Assembly: GCF_008831285.2 (NCBI RefSeq)
Contig: NC_045142.1
Coordinates: 22,939,300 to 23,003,299 of the forward strand
DNA length: 64,000 bases
Direction: 5' to 3'
DNA from: Nymphaea colorata
Taxonomy: Eukaryota > Streptophyta > Magnoliopsida > Nymphaeales > Nymphaeaceae
Shown here: piece by piece, positions 10,272 to 21,130 of the stretch
Numbering within the stretch: position 1 is the stretch's first letter
Layout: every line of letters begins with the position of its first letter
Translations under genes and position numbers: made by a program
Notes under the pieces: model-generated
The model's input: only the letters and a program-made list of their open reading frames with translations
What the model was told of the DNA's origin: nothing
Databases searched by the model: none

Positions 10272-12302
10272 GGCCTTTTTCCCTTTTGAATACAATATTA
10301 CAAAAATTGCCACTCTTTATGTAAAAATGAAAATTATATGTGCTTTTCCAATTTCGGTTTGACACTATGGATATGAGATCCCTAAGATCTCAAATCCATG
10401 ATAATTCATAGTTTTCAACATGTGCTATCAATCAAACTGATGATTTTCTAAAACACACCTTTTTACTCAGTCTTGGACTTAAGATCTGAGGTTATCAAAC
10501 GTAACCTTAAAGAAAAGGGTGTTTGATTCCTATTCCAATTTTGATTCAAATTATTGGTCAAATCCAAATCCGAATTCAAGATCTAACAAAATCTATATTC
10601 AAATGTCGAGTGAAGGTCAAGTCACCAACCAAGCCACTTTGAGAGGTTGTTTGCCATATGCCACAACCAATGCACCTAGTTGAGTGGTTGAGATTGTCTG
10701 GTTACTCATCCAGGTTACTACTTAAGAGGTTGTTTGGCAACAGTAATACATTGTCATGTGTAAAACATCATGAGATTTATACTTGGTAATTTGCACATAT
10801 ACAATCAGATTTAACTCCATGCCCATTTAACTTCAATTGCTTTATGGATTGAAACAAATCTGGAACATTTCATTAACATAAATGAACTTTCAGTTGTATC
10901 AATCAGGTTCATGTCCATTGCTATAGAATCCATGCCTGAAATCAGGTCTCGGAGTCTCGGAGTTTGGATACAACCATCTTGCTCAACACTTAAACTGGAC
11001 CAAGCAATGGTCCAAAAAGCACCTAGAAGCTGGAGGTGCCATGTTGTTGGTAGAGGTTGTGTCCCAGGTTGAAAACAAATAAATTCTATTATATACTCAA
11101 ATCCAGATAAGGTTTAGAAGATGTCAAATCCAAATATATCACCGAAACCCCCTTTTTTTTCTACCTCGGGGGGTGAAGGACTGTTTCTAAACCTAGGTGA
11201 TGAGCAGTGTTGCACATCCACTATTTGCAGTCCATATGAGTAATAATAGGAATTGAACTGATGGCCAGACTTTCATTGACCCACCAGTCTAACCAAATCT
11301 GCTACGTCCTTTAGAATAAATGAAGACATATAGGCAAGCTTTGAGGAGTTAGGATTGAAATAATGTGGTCCTTTTTCATCTTCCCCTGTTTAGAAACTTC
11401 ATAAACAATATGTGAAAGCCTCCATAACTAAGCATAAATGAAGATCAACCAAGCCCATAAAGGCTCCATCAGATTTATAATAATGGTCAGGTTAGACCCA
11501 ACCCGAAAGCTTGCCTAAGGTTCAAGGACTAGGACATGCATTTTTTGCCGCAATAGAGAAGCATAGCAGTGGCCGAAAGATTTCCTCACTCACCGGACCA
11601 AATAGATAAGATCTTCACTGGTACAAGTATATAAGGATTTCAGACCAAGACAACTGTGACTGTAGCTCCTTCAGAAAGCTTGGTGAAAGAAAAAAGAAAC
11701 AAGACCACAAGTTAGAACTTCCAACAGAAACTCGAGGGCAGCATCCAAAGGAGAAACAACGTGCAACTATTACATTTATACTGTTTGTTTCAATTTCGAA
11801 TTGAAGGAGGGAATAGGGGATCCTATCTGCTGTTGGAACACTGGATTTTAGAAGCAAAAGGAAGGTGAGAACAGACTTGGCTCCTCCTTTGAACGTCGTG
11901 CTCATCCGGACATAGCTGGTTATAGGCAACAAGGGCAAGCAAACAGCAAACTAAACCACCTTGATCTTTAACAATCTCGTTAAATAGGGAAATAGGATTC
12001 ACAGAGCCAACCCCTATTCAACATGACGATAAGACGCTGGAACTGGGTAAAAGTAATTGGAACTCGAAGCACGAGGCTTACAGCATGTTTACTTTTTGTG
12101 CACGCCAACAGACAACCATGTAATGAGACCAAAACACGTAAAGAACAAGCTCATTTAATTGCTGTAAAGTTCTAACTGTGAAACCATCAATTACTGCGAA
12201 AGAAGAAGGAAATACTTTCATGGAACATTGAAACAGTGACTAGATTTTGTATGCAAGCTATAAAAAAATCATCATATACATAATCTCTATTAGCAATGCT
12301 CA
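10272..12302. other. Intergenic spacer inside the inverted repeat
   Basis: No supportable gene. At about 10369-10500 there is sequence rich in AAATCC/GGATTT and AGATCT words, related to the element at 52986-53602. The rest is unique AT-rich DNA with scattered short open frames that show no domain. Confidence 0.4.
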
Positions 12303-15300
12303 TTCGTGTCTCTAACTGATGAGAATTATTCATTTGCTGTCCAAATTAGCTCCTTCGCCTTCTCTTCTTGCTGTTCTGCTGCTTCCTTTTGCCTCTCTTC
12401 TTGTCTTTACCACCTCCATGGTTATGGTCTTCCACCCTAGAAGCAGCTTCATCCTTTCTCAAGATATGCTTCACATCCAACATGCCATTTCTGAAATTAC
12501 CTTGGCTAATTTTGAGCACTTGATCTTCTCGCCTGGTTTTCTGGCTTTTGCTAGTATATTTCCGAGGAATCTGATCAATAAGACCCTGGAAGAAGCATGG
12601 AGGAAGCTAAATTTTAGAGACAGAGAAAGAGAGAGTCCACACCCAAGTCAATGACCTCATTCTCACTTAATGCTTAATGGACACCGCATATAGCGATGTC
12701 CCTGCCACCAAGTTTTTTGACAGATAGGGATCATCCAACTGTATTTACCATGACGGGATATAAGATCCAGAGTACTTATAACTTGTCAAGCCTTTTTACA
12801 CACCATACTAACAGGATCCAGAATTTTTCTGCTAAACAAACCACACAAAGAAAGACATGGATACAAATCTTACTTTTTAATTTTGATAAGCAGCCCAATA
12901 TGGGCATGCAGACGACATAAATCTGGTGCACACCTACCAAGTTTAGTGCGTGTATGTGTGTGTGTGTGTGCATGTGCACATATACCATTGGTGTATAAAA
13001 TACCTCCTCAAATAATTTTTGCTCTTTTTCCTGCCTTTTTTTCATGATGTTCCTCCCCAAAATGACAGGCATCTTGCAATTCTTTTTAGGCTGTCATAAA
13101 TGTACAACTATCAGTATATAATAATGTCAGACCTCTATAAAAATGATGCCATGATTTAACCGATAGAGGGATGAACACTCACCTTTCCACCTAGGGAAGC
13201 CACACTTTGGTCTTCCATCTTCTTCCTTTCTTTCCAACTCAGTTGTGAAGATCCTAAGAAAACCTCACATATGTTAGGCACAAGAGACATTTGAAATTAC
13301 ACTTGACAAGACATAGAACAGTCAAAAGATACACACAACAAAATCACACACAAAAGAAAAGACGCACAATAACATCTGCTTTTTAACTTTTGCTAGATAA
13401 AGTTGATAACAGTATTGATGTGAAGTCATGATAATAGTATCACTGTGGCTTTATTTGATTCATGCGGCATTGCTTGCATTACGGGATATCATCAGTTTTG
13501 CTAAACAACATCCTTAGTTTCTGCATTTCGGTTTCGAGTGCACAGACTCATGTTAATTTGGAAAAGGCTCATAATTGATTTGCATTTCTTGTAATGAAAT
13601 TAACTTCATCAGGGATTTATGGATTTAACTTCAGGCAGCATGCCAGAAGCCACTGCACATACACTGGAAAAAATTTTTGCAGTGACAATAGAGACACTTA
13701 AGATATCAAAAGGAAATTCTTGGCTGTCCAGCTGATAGTTGATTTGGTTTCACACTCTGGTGACTTCTGCAAAGCACATCTGATCCTTAGTTCCTTTTCT
13801 GGTACCCTGCATAGTGAATGACAGTTTTTTTTTTTTTTGCATTCTTTGCTAAAAACTGTGGTGAGTAATTATGATTTTTCTTTTCTTATCCTGTGCCCTT
13901 AAAAGAAACAAAATAAATTCCATGTATCTCGGTCTCTGTGGGTATCATACTTAAATCTCAATGACTTTTCTGAACAGCGATCAGAAAGCAGACCAACTTA
14001 TGGGCAAAAGAAATACAAGAACTCTAGAAGTGGCTGATCATGGAAAAGAAGTGAAAACAATGACAGAAACATGAAAAATGAGATTGGCAACTTCAAGAAT
14101 AATATTCAGGAGGTCAAGAAACGATCCAGATATCTTGGTCATCAGACCAGCCTCCATTAGTATGGATAGCTACTACTAAGACATCTTGAACTGAGTTGAC
14201 ATATCGAGAAAGCAGTATATTTCCACTCAGCAGCATAGAGATGTTGCTGGACCAGTAGGCTTTTCAGCTAGTTGCTGTAAAGGATGAACAAGAACAACTT
14301 CCAACATATTTACCAGTAAACTTTAGCCACAGGCCAAAAATACAAAGTTCAGCAGCATACTGGAAAACTAACAACAAAATGCTTCATAATACATTTACAA
14401 ATTAGTGAAGAGACTAATACAATGTGAAATTTTTTGTACATCTTTATTATCATGACCCTGAAAAAGTATGGACAACCAAAGGAAGGAATAACTATATCTG
14501 TAAGAAGCAAAGCACAGACAGGGTTTTTACCTAAGAGCTCAACAGCCTTTAATAGTTTTCCGAAGGACTTCTTTTCTTCCTTGTCGTCCATGTTATCTAT
14601 CAGCTTTTTTGACGTTTGGTTCTCGTACATATCACTGATGCTACCTGACTGCAGAGAAACAATATTGTTTCATGCAAAAAATTGAGTGCAGAAGCTGGTT
14701 ACAACTCATTGCTCACACAGGAGAAGATGAGAAAGATGAAGATACTTTACATGATTGACAGTTGACAAGCATATAAACAAATGACAAGAATTTGGAAGAA
14801 GATAAAACCCCTTCAAAACTTTTACATAGAAATATAGAATATGAATTTAATATGAATAGATAAATTAGTCTACCATTCTCCTTCACTCTTTCTTTCTCCT
14901 TCTATAAATACAATTAATATGAATAGATAAATTAGTCTACCATTCTCCTTCACTCTTTCTTTCTCCTTCTATAAATACAATTAATATACGTTGAGATCAA
15001 AATTCAACTTGTTCAAAAGTCAGTGCCAATAGACCAAATCAATTCACAGGGTAATGTCCAAGTTTGAACAACCCTAATCCCATCAGGGATAACCACAACA
15101 TGATGCAACTGCAACATCTCAAACCTCGCAAGATAAAGTCACAGTCGCCGGGAATATCAATCTAGATCATGTGATATTTGTATAGTTTCCTGACTTCATC
15201 TCAGATTGGACAAAGCTCCTGAGGAATGGAAAAAATGGCAATAGACACTGAAAGTTAACTAAAATCCTGGGTCACATTGTTGGATAGTTGGTCAATCTAT

Positions 15301-16080
15301 AATATGTGGTCATGAAACAGTGAAACATCATCGAACATGTAAAGTAATCCACATTTTCACTTCAAAACCATGCAGCAAAGATCAGAGATGTTCTGAACAT
15401 ATCTCAATAATTAAAAATATATGCATGGCGAAGAAATTTTGAAATATTGAAGTGATTGCCTATTCTGAGAGTATTACAAAATCTTAATATTTGTTATGTT
15501 ATTTGCTTTTGTCGTTTCACATAACTTTCTACTAGGCAAACAAATCCCCAATGGATTAAGATAAACTGGGCAATGTTGCTTTCATTTGATTTTTATAAAT
15601 CAACCAATACAATAAGGTTTCTTCAAGAAGTTGCAAAGTTTCTCTCTTCATGAAAGAGTGCATGGCCGTTCAGGCTGCCTGTTTGGATTCACTAGAAAAA
15701 AGAGCAAATTCACAAGTTCAACCACATACATGGACAAGACATTTTGGTGGAGAAGAAGAAAAAGAAGAAGAAGAAAGAGGAGGAAGAGACAAAAGAAGAA
15801 AGGAGAAAGAGGAAGAAGAAAGAAGAAGAGGCAAAGATACCTAGGGTAGCACACAAATGCAAACTTGCAAACAGACATAAGGATTGGGGTTCTTTTTTTT
15901 TCATTCGAACCTTCCTTCTATTACCATTTTCAAAATGAGACTCATTTCCTTTTAATTTTGAAGCTTATTAATTGTCTTTACCTTTAATTTTAACTTCATA
16001 TGTGTGTGTGAGTGTGTGGCCAGCATCAAAACTCTGCAACCATGTAACAAGGTACACAGTAATGAGGCATCATTCAATTA
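12303..16080. repeat. Inverted-repeat arm B, right
   Basis: Reverse complement of 3194-6780. This arm holds the intact version of gene X and is slightly longer, because it keeps about 105 bp near 15870-15980 lost from the left arm and has an extra 67-bp tandem copy at 14914-14980. Gene X reads outward-in, on the minus strand, with its presumed promoter just beyond the arm. Confidence 0.9.
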
Positions 16081-16263
16081 CCAAAAGAAAATGTGAAGAA
16101 AAAAGGACCAGAGATGAAATTAGAAGGTAGAGACACTCGATTGGACACAGAAAGTTGTGAAACACACCATGAAATTGTGCCTTTCCATTGCTGCAGAACG
16201 GTGATTCAGTTTGAGGGCAAGCGAACCTGAGTTGTCATGCACGACTTGAGGGAATCCCACCAT
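12346..16263 (-). CDS. Gene X: small lysine/arginine-rich conserved plant protein, family unnamed
   Basis: I do not recognise a named family. Four exons join in frame with consensus splice sites: 14531-14648, 13183-13253, 13004-13090 and 12346-12585. Together they give 172 residues of the C-terminal part. The order is an acidic/basic helix (NMDDKEEKKSFGKLLKAVEL), a SWKERKKMED stretch, a KKNCKMPVILGRNIMKKRQ block, a predicted helix RQEKEQKLFEE, then REDQVLKISQGNFRNGMLDV and a tail of KKRGKRKQQ and KKRRRRS ending at the stop. Such tails are typical of nuclear or nucleolar proteins, so a role near ribosome biogenesis is only a guess. A possible first exon is 16168-16263 (start MVGFPQVVHDNSG, donor ATG/GTGTGT), lying just outside the duplicated arm. 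Exons between it and 14648 are unresolved. The left-arm copy is a pseudogene. Confidence 0.6.
14847..14980. repeat. 67-bp tandem duplication
   Basis: Two adjacent, essentially identical 67-bp units (14847-14913 and 14914-14980) starting TTAATATGAATAGATAAATT. The matching site in the left arm (about 4170-4240) has a single unit, so this duplication arose after the arms separated. It lies in non-coding sequence of gene X. Confidence 0.85.
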
Positions 16264-16375
16264 CTTAACGAGAGAGGAGAGAGTTTACTTCGGGCAGAAA
16301 TCAGTGAGCTCCTGTGCATTCAGCAGATTCTGACAGCTGTTGGCATTAGCCTGCTCCTGTTAGAGTTATGATTTT

Positions 16376-16460
16376 GGGTTTTTGTTGTTGTTGTTGTTGT
16401 TGTTGTAGGGTGGGGGGGGGGGGGGGGGTGGGAGGGAGGGAGAGAGAGAGAGAGAGAGAA
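16376..16460. repeat. Compound microsatellite with a long G run
   Basis: TTG repeats are followed by about 17 consecutive G, then GGGAGGGAGGG and a GA repeat. The G run and spaced GGG tracts could form a G-quadruplex. The tract lies about 110 bp upstream of the putative gene X start codon at 16263, so it may fall in its promoter. Confidence 0.8.
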
Positions 16461-17711
16461 ATGGGTATTGAACAAGGGAGGACACATCAAACACTAATGT
16501 CAACTGTGAACTTCCGAGTTATATAATCAAAGAGCATCACTAGGTATTCGAAGAAACAGTAGATATCATGAAACATAGTTGGCGCACCCTTGTGACATAG
16601 ATTATCATAAGAACATCAATAAAAATAGTAATCGGACTAAACTAAAAGTGTAAAAATATTGAAAGGTGAAAGTCGATTGACACTCACAGGAAACAGAAGA
16701 AAAGATGTAACACATGAAAACCACTCATAGCTGAAGCAAAAAGAAGCTACTCTATTATCTAAAATTTTCTAAACAACTTGGTCAACCATGAAAACATTTG
16801 CAGCATTAACAAGAATCAGCACTCAAGGTGTTGAAGTGTACAATCATTAATGGGTTTTAAATGGTGGGGATTTGCTCGGGTATTTTTCGGCAAAGCTAAA
16901 AATTTCAGGAAAATCTAGGAAAAAATTCAACAAATTTTTAGAAAAAAAATCCTAGAAATTAGGAAAAACTAAAATAAATAAAAAACTAACAAGAAAACAT
17001 AAAAAATAACTTGAAAAAACGATAAGCAATGATAGAAATGAAGATAAATAATTTAACATAAGCTTTAAACTTTAAAGCAAAAAACAACATAAAAATAATG
17101 AGAAAACATCGTCTTGGAGTTTTTTTCAAAATCCATTGCTGGCACTCACTAGCAATGGTCTGAATACCAACTACAAGAACTTACAAAAAAATCTACAATA
17201 GCATATATAAACACAAACAACCATATATGGGATCATCCTCAAATTGACCTATCCTAGCAAAACCTTCTAAAAAAGCAATATAATAACCTCTTTTCAAAAA
17301 TCATTTTGCATAACAAAGTTAAGTCGCACAAGCATCTCAGAAATAACATTGTGAAGGTTGTCTCATCTGATGAAAAATTGTTTGTCATGAACAATTTTTT
17401 TTACTAAGACCACCATTGTTGCACAAAAGTAACATTCACAAATAACCACCAAAACTGGCAAAACCATGATTGAGGTGTCAATATAAACGAAAAGGCCCAA
17501 CTATAGCAACAAATATACAAGTAAATAATGATATAAAAAAGACATTTAATCCCTTAAGCAAATATGTCACACATAAATAAAATGTAATTCAGTTTGAGAA
17601 CAAGTAGATAAAAGAGAGAGAGAGATGCTTTGGATGAAGGCTACAATGATCCTCACAACTCACAAGTAAATATTTGAATATTGCACATTGTACCCAACCA
17701 TGATCACTCAT
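16461..17711. other. AT-rich intergenic DNA
   Basis: No gene or recognisable transposon domain. The sequence from 16860 to 17300 is extremely A-rich on the plus strand, which breaks all frames. Confidence 0.5.
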
Positions 17712-18310
17712 AAAAGTATTGAGTATGTGTTGCAGAAAGAAGTTGCTTTATGGATAATATTGTTCTTTAATTTGTTATCTATATCCAGGTATATGGGTCT
17801 GTTAAGATGTCGCCATTGCTCGTTTGAAAAATCTTGAACATTCAAGAGGTTTTTGATGCAAGGTTCAATAAGTGTGTCAGTGAACATCCATAATGTTTAC
17901 CTGAAAATCCTTCTTACTAGGCGCTATCACTACCATAATTTTGGACATGTTCACCTACATCAAACCATGGTCATTCTCAATGTTTCCTTCCTGAAGCTTC
18001 AACACTAAAATCATAGTTATCACCACTCACTATCTTCCTAGCTTGAAACCATAGAACTCTCAGCATTTATGCCCCCGCCTACTCACTAGGAGTGATAAGT
18101 TTTTTTCCCTCTTAAATTAGATACTTTATAACCCAATCTTCATATGCCTTCTTAATCATGCATCTTATCGCCCAAACTATAGTTTTACAAGTCACACTCT
18201 ATCTCTAGTTAGACAGTCCTGACTCCCAATTACAATCCTAATTGCTTGCTCCACTTTACACACTTTCCCATGTTGAATGAAAGAAACAACTGCATATGTG
18301 CGTTACTTGA
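17712..18310. repeat. Direct repeat L1, right copy
   Basis: Same orientation as 1-595, with scattered substitutions and single-base indels. After 18310 the two copies diverge abruptly. See the left-copy entry. Confidence 0.8.
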
Positions 18311-19839
18311 AATGACAGCAACTGGTGTGGGAAACCTTCAGGATAAAGGAAGCGCAAGAAACTCTATCAATACAACATGCTGGATGATTCCACAAATGAT
18401 CAAAGGTAATACCCCCTAAACATGTATTTAAATTCCACAACTGATCAAAGGTACCACCTCACCTGTCGATCAACCAAGATCGAGCACTCAGCCCGCTGCT
18501 GCGAGTTCTCTCCGACTCTCTCCTCTTCTCTTCCGAGTCTCCGACCTCCTTCTTGCAGGCTGCAGCCCTGCTCTCTCGTGCTCCCTCTCTTTTGTCTCGC
18601 GTTCTCCCCCTCGCACTGTCCCTTTGTCTCTCGTTCTCTCCTTCGAAACGGGGATTTCTAAATAGGGCAACGAAAGGGGTTGGGTTGGATTCGTGTGGGA
18701 TCAAATAATTGAACCGTGACCAACGACAAAACTAAAAACTCGAAACAAAAAACTTCCCCCGGCGTCCGATCCGATGTTTTCTTTCATTTCGAACTGGTTT
18801 TTTTATTAATAACGAGTCGATTTTTTTTTTTTTGGCACCAGCTAGATTGGAACAACGTAGAATAGAATTCGAACCCGACTAAACGAGTCGAGTTATGAAC
18901 GAAAAAACTCGGCTCGAACTCAAGCTCAACTCGAGCCAAGCATTAACGAGTCGAGTTCGAACATAGTGTCAAACAAATGGAAGCAATAGTGAACTTAGAT
19001 GATTTGTCATAACTGCTCTTTAAACTGAAATGAAATCAATCAAACTTACATACAGGTTTTAATTTCTTAATTCCAAAAACAAAATACCATGTTAATTTAA
19101 TAAATTCATTTTTTTTAATAAGTATTTCAATTATAAAATTTCATGATCCTGGGTATATCAAATGCCAACAAAATGACATGGATTCTTACAATAGTCAATT
19201 AATGAATCATTAAATTCCATTTTAAACAAAAAATAAAAGCAAAGATCTCAAACAGCTGATGCGTTTGAGGCAGGAAGAGCTAGAAAAACTGTAAATTGAT
19301 CATGACTAAATGCATCTCACCTTCACATTTCAAATACAGATGCAGGAGAAGGGAGAGAAAGATCACTCAATCCGACATTGGATGGAGGTCAGGATCAGAC
19401 ATAGAGAATGAAGAACATGAAATGAAAGAAGCAAGACAAAAAAGAATTTTTTAAGTGGTTCGGATATAAAATCCTACGTCCACTATCTCTTACACTCAAA
19501 ACACGATACTGTGAGGTTTCCTTGATTCCAGTATTTATACAAGATTCTTGGAGGGTTTTTTGCAATTTTGTTTGAATTTTGAACAATCCTTCCTTAAATC
19601 TCTATTATTTGTAACTGTTTGTTTCATTCATTCTCAATGAGGATTTTTTGCAACGCTGTATGCTTAGATTTCATTTCTTATGATATGCTCTATTTTGATT
19701 TATCAAGCGGATGTAGTTTCCCTTCTGTTAGGATTATGTTGAATTGATTTGTCAACTCCATCCTGATTTTCTCCATCCTTTGTGTAACTATGACCAGATT
19801 GTGCATTAACATTCCCCGTCAATCTCGAGCGTAGGTCTT
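18311..19839. other. Intergenic, repeat-derived
   Basis: 18460-18660 is pyrimidine-rich and GC-richer, with only low-complexity open frames. At about 18870-18965 there are repeats of GAGTCGAG/CTCGACTC words, a fragment of the same family as the element at 36507-36863. About 19400-19810 may be the downstream LTR region of the copia remnant that follows, but I could not define its ends. Confidence 0.4.
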
Positions 19840-20735
19840 GTCAGAGACCGAGATTGTAACCCAACGTAGTCAAGCGCGAGTGAGGCGAAGGCTTGGTAAA
19901 TAAATATGCAAGCTGGTGAGTGGATTATACAAATTGAGTGACTAAATATCCGAGAGGCTCAATATGCTTCATCCGGGAGTGATTGGCCGTTATGATGGTG
20001 GATTGCAAAGCAGAAAAATTTTCACATAACATAAGTGGAGGTTGTGATAGAAAGGGACGAAGACTCTAAGGATAAAATTATCCATGTTAGTTCTGCGGCT
20101 GCTGCTACGAGAGCGCGATATTCAGCTTCGCAAGATGATCGAGCAATACCATGTTGTTTCTTAGAAGCCCAAGATATGCAGTTGGGTCCCAACATGGTAC
20201 AGTAACCTATTGTAGACCTACGAGTGTTGGGGCATTGAGCTCAATCTGCATCTAAATAAACTCGAACGGATAACCGTTTGGGCATAAAAAATTGTATCCC
20301 TTAAAGATACACTTCCTTGAATGTAGCGAAGAATTCTTTTAAGCAGCTGAAAATGTCTTATAGAAGGCCATGCATAAATTGAGAAACATAATTGACGGCA
20401 TAAGGTGATGTCAGGTCCTGTAAATGTAAGATATTGCAAAGCGCCAACAAGACTGTGTTATATAGTAGCATTGGGATAGATTGTCTTCGAAGTGCTTATC
20501 AGTGTAGCAGTTGGTTTACACGATTGCATTTGTGCTCTCTCTAAAATCTCCATAGCATAGCGTTGCTGGTTGAAAAAAAGTCGTGAAGTATTGTGTTGAA
20601 TTTGAATGCCAAAAAATTAGTGTAGTTCTCCAAGATCACTCATGGCAAAGGTATGAGACACTAGCTTTTGGAAGGAGGCAAGAAAGTTTGGGCAACTGCT
20701 AGTTAATTCACATATAGTAAAAGTACAGTCGCCAT
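19840..20735 (-). pseudogene. Ty1/copia polyprotein remnant (end of RT and RNase H)
   Basis: Minus-strand translation gives the classic order of a copia pol C-terminus in several frames: FAMSDLGELH, QRYAMEILERAQM, ALQYLTFTGPDI, LDADWAQCPNTRRSTIGYC, SWASKKQHG, and ARSSCEAEYRALVAAAAELT. The RNase H motif residues DAD and EAEY are visible. Stop codons and frameshifts interrupt it repeatedly and no gag, protease or integrase remains, so it is a dead fragment. Its upstream end abuts the right copy of L2. Confidence 0.88.
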
Positions 20736-21130
20736 GGAATCCTGTGATCCTCTATGGATCTATGGTTGGATCATTCTCTTTTTTATCCGACTGGTTTTTA
20801 ACATGTAGCATGAATTTTTTATATGTTCAAACAACCACCTTTCTGTATAAGCTATCAAACACAGCCTAAATATCAAAGACCAGCACATCTACTCTCTTGT
20901 TTTTTTTTTTTCATTTTAAACAATTCAATCCTATTGGATGGCTAACAACCTAAAAATTTGTCACTAACATTTATAGTGCGCCAACCATTTATAAAGACTT
21001 TTAATGATAACTTATACTTATTTTAGTGACGAATTTTTAGATTTAATCATCTGGCATTATTGCCTATATATATATATAAGTTACTCGTACCCAGTGATGT
21101 AGGACTCATTCCTACCTAATTAATTAGGCC
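20735..21130. repeat. Direct repeat L2, right copy, with hairpin MITE
   Basis: Same orientation as 1677-2450 but shorter. It includes the second copy of the hairpin MITE, with inverted 17-bp ends at 20950-20966 and 21024-21040, and the CCCAGTGATGTAGGAC landmark near 21095. Confidence 0.7.

Noticed and set aside
9865-10365. Long minus-strand frame through the GC island
   Set aside because: GC-rich repeats keep frames open on both strands; no domain and no start context supporting a gene.
15744-15844. GAA/GAG-rich open frames in the right arm encoding poly-Lys/Glu
   Set aside because: Low-complexity purine microsatellite in an intron of gene X; frames on both strands are open only because of the repeat, and the left arm has a different length.
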